From Acidimicrobiales bacterium (GTDB taxonomy: Bacteria > Actinomycetota > Acidimicrobiia > Acidimicrobiales > UBA8190): DNA of 6,868 nt. Positions 1-5,678 of this stretch are shown here, piece by piece; position 1 is the stretch's first letter, and each line of letters starts with the position of its first letter. The notes beneath the pieces are model-generated. The model was not told the origin of the DNA. It saw nothing but the letters and a program-made list of their open reading frames with translations, and did not search any database. Location: assembly GCA_030042575.1 (NCBI GenBank), contig JASHZK010000304.1, positions 1 through 6,868 of the forward strand, read 5' to 3'. The position numbers were made by a program, and so were the translations under genes.

Positions 1-2
1 CC

Positions 3-851
3 GGGAGCAACTCCGTGTCGGTCTTCGCCGTGGCCGGCGACCGGCTCGTCCTCCGCCAGGTCGTCGCCTCCGGGGGCCAGTTCCCCGTGAGCGTCACCGT
101 GCACGACGGGTTGGTCTACGTGCTCAACGCCGAGGGGGATGCCAACATCCAGGGCTTCTACTCACGAGCCGGTTGGCTCGTCCCCATCCCCGGGTCCAAC
201 AGGTCACTCGGCCTGACCATCCCCACCGGCGCCACCCAGTACGTCAACACTCCTGGGCAGGTCGCCTTCTCGCCCAACGGGACGCAACTCGTGGTGACCA
301 CCAAGGCCAACGGTGACGACATCGACGTGTTCGGGGTGGGACCGTCGGGCATCCCGAGCCCGGCACCGGTGGTGAACGCCGAGCTGGGGACGGTGCCCTT
401 CGCCGTCACCTTCGACCCCGCGGGCCGCCTGGTGGTGACCGAGGCGGGGACCGACGCATTGGCCACTTATGCCCTTGCTCCTGATGGCACCGTGTCGTTG
501 CTCGACTCGGTGGGAACCGGTCAGCAGGCCACCTGCTGGGTGGTGTGGACCCAGGGCTTCTATTACGTGTCCAACGCTGGAAGTGCGGATCTGAGCGGCT
601 TCCAGGAGAGCTTCGACGGGGCTCTGCAGCTGCTGTCACCGCCCACGCCGACCGACGCGGGGACGGTCGATGCCACCGCCGCCGGACGGTTCCTCTACGT
701 GCAAACCGGGGGGTCGGGCATCGTGGACGAGTTCGAGGTCCTCTCGGGCGGGAGCCTGAACCAGATCGGGTCCGTCGTCGTCCCCGGCGCCATGGGAGGC
801 GAGGGGATCGTTGCCGGCCCATCGTCGTCCCCGGCGCCGTGGGTGCCGTGA
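3..851 (+). CDS. beta-propeller lactonase-family protein, 5' end cut by the window
   Basis: This is the C-terminal part of a secreted-type or cytoplasmic beta-propeller of the lactonase / YncE-like class (related to 6-phosphogluconolactonase and carboxymuconate cyclase folds). The frame is open from base 3 (GSNS, then VSVFAV), so the GTG at 15 is probably internal and the true start lies upstream. Visible are repeated propeller-blade strands of about 45-55 residues with the family pattern of a short strand ending in VF/TY, then 'G...P.......F.P.G..LVVT': for example DIDVFGVGPSG, then PFAVTFDPAGRLVVTEAG, then LATYALAPDGT. The segment GQQATCWVV and the ending near GGEGIVAG resemble actinobacterial lactonase-family proteins. 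Substrate cannot be read from sequence; many members have no proven lactonase activity. The last ~10 residues are Pro/Ser-rich and lie in a duplicated stretch (see findings). No downstream partner is obvious. Confidence 0.85.
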   Translation, partial: GSNSVSVFAVAGDRLVLRQVVASGGQFPVSVTVHDGLVYVLNAEGDANIQGFYSRAGWLVPIPGSNRSLGLTIPTGATQYVNTPGQVAFSPNGTQLVVTTKANGDDIDVFGVGPSGIPSPAPVVNAELGTVPFAVTFDPAGRLVVTEAGTDALATYALAPDGTVSLLDSVGTGQQATCWVVWTQGFYYVSNAGSADLSGFQESFDGALQLLSPPTPTDAGTVDATAAGRFLYVQTGGSGIVDEFEVLSGGSLNQIGSVVVPGAMGGEGIVAGPSSSPAPWVP

Positions 852-938
852 GATCGTCGCCGGCGTCCCGGGCGGATCTTTGCAACGGGGGATGGACGCG
901 AGCAGGCCGCACGCGGTCCGCCGTTCACTTCGGAGAAG
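852..938. other. spacer after the lactonase-like gene
   Basis: These 87 bases separate the lactonase-like stop codon from the earliest possible start of the coiled-coil gene. I see no T-tract terminator and no convincing -35/-10 pair. If the coiled-coil protein really starts at the GTG at 1107, the untranslated stretch would run from 852 to 1106 and include the hairpin at 1050-1066. Confidence 0.4.
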
Positions 939-2237
939 GTGACGCCCACGTGGCCCGTTGTGAAATTCTTCAAGGTCGCCTGCGCAAATGCCGACGCCAG
1001 TTCCATGACTCGAGGTGTCGACAACCGGGGTCATGGCGCGGCACCCGGGGGCTCCCGTCGGGAGCCGATTGGCACCCCTGGCCATGCCGAAGAGGTAGCG
1101 GCGACGGTGATCGGTCGCCCGTCGGAGGAGACGTCAACGCCCGGGAGTCGACCGGCGCCGTCCCAAGCGCAGACGGGTCTCGCTGACTGCCGGCTGACCG
1201 ACAGGAAGGTACCGACCTTCGCCAGCGAGGTCGAGACCCCCGAAGAATGGCAGTCACTGGCAAGCGCCGCCGAGGTCCTGTTGGAGATGGCACGGGCTTC
1301 GGTGGTCGTGGCCGAGGCCAAGCAGAGGGCCCGGCGGTTGGCCTTGGCTGCCGAGGCGGCGGGGCAGCGAACCCAGGAAGCCGTGAGAGAAGCGGCGACG
1401 GCCGCCCGGCGAGCCGAGGAGCTGGCGCACGTCGCCGCGGAGACGAAGAAAAGGGCAGGAGAAGCCATCGGGGAACTGACGGCGGGCGACCAGCGGGCCG
1501 GGGAGCTGGCGGAGGCCGAACAGGACGCCGTGCAGACGGCGGCAGCCGCCGCCCAGCGGGCCGGGGAGCTGGCGCAAACCGCCCGGCAGGTGGTCGGGCA
1601 GACGGCAGCGGCTAACCAGCGCGCCGGGGATCTGGCCCAGGCTGCCCGAGAGGCGATCAGGGAGGCGGCCACCGCCGCCCAGCGGGCCGGGGAGCTGGCC
1701 CAGGCCGCTCAGGTCTCCATGGGGGAGGCAGCTGCGGCCAAGGAGAGAGCCGGCCGGTTGGCGGAGGCCGAGCACCGCGCTGTGGAGGCGGCGGCGGCGG
1801 CCAAGCAGCGGGCCGGGGAGCTGGCCCAAGCTGCCCACGACGCCACCCGTAGCGCCGAAGAGGCGAGCACCGATGTCGCCGCGGCCAAGCGGAGAGCCGG
1901 GGAATTGGCGCATGCCGAGACACTGGCCACGCGCACGGCCGAAACCGCCATGGGGGAGGCGGCGGCGGCCGAGGAGAGCGCTCGGAAGCTCGAAGCGCTC
2001 ATGGCCCAGGCATCGCAGATCAACTCGGCCGCGGTCTGGAACGAGGCCCACCAAAGGCTGATGGCGGCGATGGGCACGCCCGACACGACGAGCGGCGGGG
2101 CGGATGGGGCCGAAGATCGAACGACCGAGGGCCGGACAGCCCTCGGCTGGGAGTCCTTCCTGGCCGGAACGCCAAGGCAGGAGTCGCTGAAGCACCTGGT
2201 CTCGTTCGGGAATCGGGAGGGCGGAGGCCGACCGTAA
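939..2237 (+). CDS. alanine-rich coiled-coil repeat protein (start uncertain)
   Basis: I do not recognise a named family. As drawn the protein has 432 residues. Residues ~1-105 are low-complexity and Pro/Gly/Ser-rich. Residues ~106-365 are a nearly unbroken helix rich in Ala, Glu, Gln and Arg, built from tandem heptad units with the header QRAGELA (recurring as RRAGELA, ERAGRLA, QRAGDLA). The tail (~366-432) is polar and ends in ESLKHLVSFGN plus a Gly-rich stub. No signal peptide or membrane segment is visible, so a cytoplasmic elongated coiled coil is inferred. The composition recalls scaffold, phasin-like or LEA-like proteins, but none is demonstrated. Start choice: GTG 939 has GGAG only 3 bases away; GTG 960 and ATG 1005 lack a clear ribosome site; GTG 1107 has AAGAGG 11 bases upstream. 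Codons 939-1106 have weaker third-position GC (39 of 56 by my count). GTG 1107 (376 residues) is therefore a serious alternative. The DinB gene follows 40 bases downstream. Confidence 0.75.
   Translation: MTPTWPVVKFFKVACANADASSMTRGVDNRGHGAAPGGSRREPIGTPGHAEEVAATVIGRPSEETSTPGSRPAPSQAQTGLADCRLTDRKVPTFASEVETPEEWQSLASAAEVLLEMARASVVVAEAKQRARRLALAAEAAGQRTQEAVREAATAARRAEELAHVAAETKKRAGEAIGELTAGDQRAGELAEAEQDAVQTAAAAAQRAGELAQTARQVVGQTAAANQRAGDLAQAAREAIREAATAAQRAGELAQAAQVSMGEAAAAKERAGRLAEAEHRAVEAAAAAKQRAGELAQAAHDATRSAEEASTDVAAAKRRAGELAHAETLATRTAETAMGEAAAAEESARKLEALMAQASQINSAAVWNEAHQRLMAAMGTPDTTSGGADGAEDRTTEGRTALGWESFLAGTPRQESLKHLVSFGNREGGGRP
1050..1066. other. perfect GC-rich hairpin near the start of the coiled-coil gene
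   Basis: GGCTCCC (1050-1056), loop GTC and GGGAGCC (1060-1066) form a perfect 7-bp stem with a 3-base loop. No T-run follows. It lies inside the longest version of the coiled-coil frame but upstream of the GTG at 1107. It could therefore be a 5'-UTR element or weak terminator of the preceding gene if translation starts at 1107. Function is inference. Confidence 0.35.
1323..1973 (+). repeat. in-frame heptad-based tandem repeats of 42, 63 and 84 bp
   Basis: Eleven consecutive units can be laid out in register. Four 14-residue units start at 1323, 1365, 1407 and 1449. Five 21-residue units start at 1491, 1554, 1617, 1680 and 1743. Two 28-residue units start at 1806 and 1890. Each unit is a whole number of heptads and most begin with [QREK]RAG[ED]LA or a variant. 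The headers are also close at DNA level: the same 20 bases, starting CAGCGGGCCGGGGAGC, occur at 1491, 1554, 1680 and 1806. This indicates expansion by duplication rather than convergence on composition alone. Confidence 0.85.
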
Positions 2238-2277
2238 GAGAGGGGGTCGGAGCCTTGGCGCGCCTAGGGTGCGCGCC

Positions 2278-2787
2278 ATGGACGTCTCCTCGTTGCTGTG
2301 CGACGGTTTCGAACGGGTCCGCCACGGGGTCGAGGGCGTGCTCTCCGGCATCGACGAGGCCCATCTCATTTTCCGGCCCGATCCCGAGGCCAACACCATC
2401 GCCTGGTTGGTCTGGCATCTCACCCGGGTCCAGGACGACCACGTGGCGAGCGTGGCCGGCGCCGAGCAGCGCTGGACGGCAGAGGATTGGCACGGGCGCT
2501 TCGCCCTTCCCTTCGAGCCTTCGGCCACCGGCTGGAGCCAGGCAGCCGACGAGGTGGGAGCGGTGCGAGGTTCCGGCGCCCTGCTCTTCGGTTACCACGA
2601 CGCCGTGCACCGAGCCACGATCGATTTCGTGCGGACGCTGGGCGAACGCGACCTCGACCGGGTGGTGGACACCAGATGGGACCCACCGGTCACCCTCGGC
2701 GTGCGCCTGGTCAGCGTCATCGAAGACGACCTGCAGCACGTGGGCCAAGCGGCCTACCTGCGTGGCTGGGCCGAGCGCGCCCTGTAG
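2278..2787 (+). CDS. DinB-family protein (DUF664 / mycothiol-transferase type)
   Basis: The 169-residue four-helix-bundle protein belongs to the DinB / DUF664 superfamily, which in actinobacteria includes mycothiol-dependent transferases and maleylpyruvate isomerase-like enzymes; the actual substrate is unknown. Visible family hallmarks are NTIAWLVWHLTRVQDDHV (residues 39-56, with His47 the expected first metal ligand), GYHDAVH (105-111), RWDPPVTLGVRLVSV (133-147) and EDDLQHVGQAAYLRG (149-163, with His154 the expected last metal ligand). Length is typical. I chose the ATG at 2278 because it begins MDV as in relatives and has TAGGG 8 bases upstream. A GTG at 2269 in the same frame would add three residues but is poorly spaced from GGAG near 2249. 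The gene lies 40 bases after the coiled-coil gene on the same strand, so shared transcription is possible. The stop is 30 bases from the convergent DUF2630 stop. Confidence 0.9.
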   Translation: MDVSSLLCDGFERVRHGVEGVLSGIDEAHLIFRPDPEANTIAWLVWHLTRVQDDHVASVAGAEQRWTAEDWHGRFALPFEPSATGWSQAADEVGAVRGSGALLFGYHDAVHRATIDFVRTLGERDLDRVVDTRWDPPVTLGVRLVSVIEDDLQHVGQAAYLRGWAERAL

Positions 2788-2789
2788 CC

Positions 2790-2808
2790 GGGCGTCGGGC
2801 CGGCGCCC
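2790..2808. terminator. possible small hairpin between convergent genes
   Basis: GGGCG (2790-2794) can pair with CGCCC (2804-2808) across a 9-base loop in the 30-base gap between the DinB and DUF2630 stop codons. The position suits a bidirectional terminator, but the stem is short and has no T-tract, so support is weak. Confidence 0.25.
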
Positions 2809-2817
2809 ACCCGCTGC

Positions 2818-3063
2818 TTACTGCTGGTAACGCTCGACCACTTCGGCGGGCCGGGCGGCCGCTTCGTCGGGATCCTGGCCGGCGTGCCGCCGCGCCCGTC
2901 GCTGGCGCAGGAGGTCCCAGCACTGGTCGAGGCGGACCTCGAGCTCGGCCAATTGCTCCTTTTCGGCCTCGCTCAGAGGCTCGCCCTGCGTCGAGCGCGT
3001 GTGCAGGCGATGCTCGTGCTCGACCAGAGCGTCGATGCGGGCGATCAGGTCGTCGTCTTCCAT
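2818..3063 (-). CDS. DUF2630 family protein
   Basis: This is a small soluble protein of 81 residues, the usual length of the actinobacterial DUF2630 family, whose function is not known. The sequence is two predicted helices. MEDDDLIARIDALVEHEHRL (1-20) is the typical family opening, followed after a short Gly/Pro turn by a highly charged helix containing LDQCWDLLRQRRARR (45-59), the signature of the family. RPAEVVERYQ (71-80) closes the protein, as in relatives. No transmembrane segment or enzyme motif is present. The ATG at 3063 is preferred because the family begins here. The frame stays open upstream with GTG codons at 3066 and 3072, which cannot be excluded. The start is 49 bases from the divergent amidase start, so their promoters must overlap or one gene is transcribed from further away. 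Confidence 0.88.
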   Translation of the reverse strand: MEDDDLIARIDALVEHEHRLHTRSTQGEPLSEAEKEQLAELEVRLDQCWDLLRQRRARRHAGQDPDEAAARPAEVVERYQQ

Positions 3064-3112
3064 CACCGTCACGGTACCCACCGGCGGGGGCCGCAGACCA
3101 GCGCTGGCTACC
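3064..3112. promoter_or_regulatory. short divergent intergenic region with two palindromes
   Basis: Only 49 bases lie between the divergent starts of the DUF2630 gene and the amidase. They contain ACCGT-C-ACGGT (3065-3075), a perfect inverted repeat two bases from the DUF2630 ATG, and CCAGCGCTGG (3098-3107), a perfect 10-base palindrome six bases before the amidase ATG. Either could be an operator half-site pair. I cannot identify a -35/-10 promoter. No strong ribosome site precedes the amidase ATG, so leaderless translation is possible. Regulatory function is inference from position and symmetry only. Confidence 0.35.
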
Positions 3113-4228
3113 ATGCCGCCGACGGTGAGCACCTTCATCACGCGCTTCGACACTGCCGGGACCGGCCTGCGCCTGGCCGTCAAGGACCTGATCGACATGG
3201 CCGGGGTGCCCACGACCGCCGGTTGCCGGCTGGTGGCCGACGAGGCCGCCTCGGCCCCGGCCGACGCCGCCTGCCTGGCCGGAGCCCGGGCCGCGGGAGC
3301 CCGCATCGTGGGCAAGACCAACCTCCACGAGCTGGCACTGGGAGTGACGGGGGAGAACCCCTGGTTCGGCACCCCCGTCAACCCGCTCGACCCCACCCGG
3401 GTGCCCGGGGGCTCGTCGAGTGGCTCGGCGGTGGCCGTGGCCAGCGGCGAGGCCGACGTCGCCTACGGATCGGACACCGGGGGGTCGGTGCGCATCCCCT
3501 CGGCCTGCTGCGGGACGGCCGGGCTCAAGACGACCCACGGTCGCATCTCGCTTCAGGGCGTGTGGCCCTTGGCCCCGAGCTTCGACACCATCGGCCCCAT
3601 GGCCTCGAGCGTGGCCGGGCTGGAAGCCGGCATGGCGCTCCTCGAACCGGGGTTCACCGCGGGGTCGGCCGGGCCGCTGCGGGTGGGGCGATTGCGACCG
3701 CAGGCCGATCCCGCCGTCGATGCCGCCGTCGACTTCGCCCTGCGGGCAACCGAGTGGGAGCTGGAGGAGCTGGGGCTCCCCGAGTGGGACGCGGTCACAG
3801 CAGCTGCCGGTCTGTTGCTGGTGGTGGAGGCGTGGGCCACCGATGGCGCCCTGGTGGACCGGGCCGGGGGCCGGATCGGCGCCGACGTGGTCGGCCGGCT
3901 GCGCCTGGGCCAGGGTGTCGAGGAGGCCGTGGTGGCCAGGGCCTGGGAGGCGCGGGGCCGCTGGAAGGGCCGCCTGGAGGACCTTTTTCGGCGCGTCGAC
4001 CTGCTGGCCGTGCCCACGTTGACGGTTTTCCCTCCACCTCTGGGCCGAGGCGAGGAGCTGTTGATGGCCCGCTGCACGCTGCCCGCCAACCTGGGGGGCG
4101 TGCCGGCGCTGTCCCTACCGGTGCCGTCGTCAGGGCCCGTGCCGGCCAGCTTGCAGCTGGTGGGCCCGTGGTGGAGCGAAGAGCGGCTCTTGGCCGCCGG
4201 CTACGTGGTGGAGGCGGCCATGGGTTGA
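3113..4228 (+). CDS. amidase-signature family hydrolase (compact form)
   Basis: The protein (371 residues) is a serine hydrolase of the amidase-signature family, which cleaves carboxamide or related C-N bonds; the substrate cannot be told from sequence. The Ser-cisSer-Lys triad is visible: Lys24 in LRLAVKDLIDMAG, cis-Ser101 in PGGSSSGSA and nucleophile Ser125 in GSDTGGSVRIPSACCG, followed by GLKTTHGRIS and FDTIGPMA. Triad spacing (77 and 24 residues) is that of the short plant AMI1-type enzymes as I recall them, whereas GatA-type enzymes carry a longer N-terminal region. The C-terminal LPANLGGVPALSLPVP and the PASLQLVGPWWSEERLLAAG stretch complete the fold, so the gene looks intact. No signal peptide is seen. 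The ATG at 3113 is chosen; GTG 3125 is an alternative, and the frame also remains open upstream to 2999, but that part would overlap the DUF2630 gene and looks non-coding. The gene converges on the ClC gene. Confidence 0.9.
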   Translation: MPPTVSTFITRFDTAGTGLRLAVKDLIDMAGVPTTAGCRLVADEAASAPADAACLAGARAAGARIVGKTNLHELALGVTGENPWFGTPVNPLDPTRVPGGSSSGSAVAVASGEADVAYGSDTGGSVRIPSACCGTAGLKTTHGRISLQGVWPLAPSFDTIGPMASSVAGLEAGMALLEPGFTAGSAGPLRVGRLRPQADPAVDAAVDFALRATEWELEELGLPEWDAVTAAAGLLLVVEAWATDGALVDRAGGRIGADVVGRLRLGQGVEEAVVARAWEARGRWKGRLEDLFRRVDLLAVPTLTVFPPPLGRGEELLMARCTLPANLGGVPALSLPVPSSGPVPASLQLVGPWWSEERLLAAGYVVEAAMG

Positions 4229-4239
4229 GCCGAGGCTTC

Positions 4240-4271
4240 CCACGGCAGCCGGGCTCTGGCCGGTGCCGTGG
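4240..4271. terminator. strong stem-loop between convergent amidase and ClC genes
   Basis: CCACGGCA (4240-4247) pairs perfectly with TGCCGTGG (4264-4271). After a single bulged G at 4248, CCGG (4249-4252) pairs with CCGG (4260-4263), leaving a 7-base loop. The 12-bp stem fills most of the 49-base gap between two convergent stop codons, the position expected of a bidirectional terminator. There is no T-tract on either side, as is common in high-GC actinobacteria, so the terminator call is inference. Confidence 0.55.
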
Positions 4272-4277
4272 TCACGC

Positions 4278-5678
4278 TCAGGAGCTGGTCTCGGCAGGCA
4301 GGCGAGCGGAGTAGATCGAGTAACCATCCACGTAACGGGCCACCATGGTGGCGCCGGCGGTGGCCACCACGAGGGGCACGAAGATGGAGAAGCCGCTGTG
4401 GGTGAGCTCGAGCACCAGCACCAGCGCCGTCAGGGGCGCCTGCATGGAGGCGCCGACCATGGCTGCCGCCCCCACCATGGCGAAGGCGCCCACCGGCGCG
4501 CCACCCCAGCCCGTCGACCACGCCGCACCGAGAAAGCCGCCGAGCACCGCCCCGGTGGCCAGGGTCGGGGTGAACAGCCCTCCATTGGCCCCGCTGCCCA
4601 GGCACAGCCCGGTGGCCACCGGCTTCAGGGCGAACAGGGCACCGAACAGCGCCACGCTCCCCGCCCCTACGAAGGCGTCCTGGGCCAGGCCCTGGCCGTT
4701 GCCGAAGACCTGGGGATAGCCGATGCCGATGAGCCCCACCGACGCGAAGGCGACCACGGGCGCCAGCAGTGCAGCTGCTCCCCGGGGCCGGTGGTGAGAG
4801 GCGAAACCGATCAGCCGCACCCATCCCACCGACGCCAGGCCCGCCACCGGTCCCAGCAACAGCGAGAAGATCATCAAGGTCATGCTGAAGGGATAGTTCG
4901 GCAGGTTCACGTAGGTGGCGTGCTGGGGAAGGTAGATCCAAGCGGTGGCGGTGGCCACGGCCGAGCACGTCAGGGCGGGCAGCATGACGGGCAGGCCGAT
5001 GCTCCCCACCAGCAGCTCGGCGGTGAACAGGGCGCCGCCCACGGGTACGTTGTAGACGCAGGCCAATCCGGCCCCCGCTCCACAGGCCACCAGCAACCGG
5101 CGCTGGGCCGGGGCGAGCCGCATCGGTCCCGACAGGGCGCTGGCCGCCGCTCCCCCCATCAACTTGGGGGCGGCCTCCCGGCCGAGCGAGGCCCCCATGC
5201 CCACCACCACCTCGGAGATGAGCGAGGTGCCCAGGCAGCGGCGAAGCGACAGCTCTCCCGTGCCGTTCCACACGGCGTCGTCGATGTTGGCCGGCTCGCC
5301 CCGGGTGGCGCGCCGGAGCACGAACCAGGCCAGCCCGCCCACCGCGCCGGCCACCACCAGCGCCACCATCCGTCGGGGATCCGCCGCCTGCTCGACCGCG
5401 TGCTGAAAGGTGGTGCCGGGATGGCCGTAGACCAGGTGCTCGACACTGAAGAGCACGAACATCAAGAACGCTCCCAGCAGGCCGGTGGCCACCCCGGTGA
5501 GCACCACCGCCGTCCAGAACCTGACCGTCAGCGGCACGGGGTCGCCGACGGCGTTGGGCTGCTCGGTGGCGCCCCGCCCCGAGGGCAGCCGCCACGAGAT
5601 GAGCGGGGCCGGCTGCCGCACCCGCGGCGGCCCGCGCCACTGCCGCCCCTCCCGGCCCGCCGACGGGGTGTCGCTCAC
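4278..5678 (-). CDS. ClC-family chloride channel / transporter
   Basis: The protein (466 residues from GTG 5678) is a polytopic inner-membrane ClC protein moving anions, either as a channel or as an H+-coupled antiporter. About ten hydrophobic segments start near residue 52. Family landmarks are GASLGREAAP (162-171) with Glu168 at the external gating glutamate, YNVPVGGALFTAELL (209-223), GNGQGL (326-331), NGGLFTP (365-371) for the GxFxP motif, and SIYSARL (454-460) with Tyr456 at the anion-coordinating tyrosine. The classic GSGIP motif is replaced by TRGEP (125-129). The internal proton-glutamate position reads Leu222 beside Glu221, so substrate and mechanism may differ from E. coli ClC. There is no C-terminal CBS pair; the protein ends just after the last helix. 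The GTG start overlaps the ligase stop as GTGA, favouring translational coupling. A longer frame from 5804 would run deep into the ligase gene and is unlikely. Confidence 0.9.
   Translation of the reverse strand: MSDTPSAGREGRQWRGPPRVRQPAPLISWRLPSGRGATEQPNAVGDPVPLTVRFWTAVVLTGVATGLLGAFLMFVLFSVEHLVYGHPGTTFQHAVEQAADPRRMVALVVAGAVGGLAWFVLRRATRGEPANIDDAVWNGTGELSLRRCLGTSLISEVVVGMGASLGREAAPKLMGGAAASALSGPMRLAPAQRRLLVACGAGAGLACVYNVPVGGALFTAELLVGSIGLPVMLPALTCSAVATATAWIYLPQHATYVNLPNYPFSMTLMIFSLLLGPVAGLASVGWVRLIGFASHHRPRGAAALLAPVVAFASVGLIGIGYPQVFGNGQGLAQDAFVGAGSVALFGALFALKPVATGLCLGSGANGGLFTPTLATGAVLGGFLGAAWSTGWGGAPVGAFAMVGAAAMVGASMQAPLTALVLVLELTHSGFSIFVPLVVATAGATMVARYVDGYSIYSARLPAETSS

Noticed and set aside
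1491..1889. Regular ~63-base repeats considered as a CRISPR array
   Set aside because: The units are coding and in frame, differ from one another, and have no constant repeat alternating with unique spacers.
2269..2277. GTG at 2269 as the start of the DinB gene
   Set aside because: It is poorly spaced from an upstream GGAG. The ATG at 2278 has a better-spaced TAGGG and gives the family-like MDV start.
1254..2528. Long minus-strand open frame (424 codons) opposite the coiled-coil gene
   Set aside because: It mirrors the repeats of the plus-strand gene as Leu/Pro/Gly/Arg-rich sequence, runs across the DinB gene and shows no family motif. It is a GC-driven shadow.
2884..4314. Plus-strand open frame of 476 codons overlapping the amidase
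   Set aside because: Its translation is Arg/Gly/Pro-rich low complexity in the wrong frame relative to the amidase motifs, and it crosses the DUF2630 gene and the terminator hairpin.
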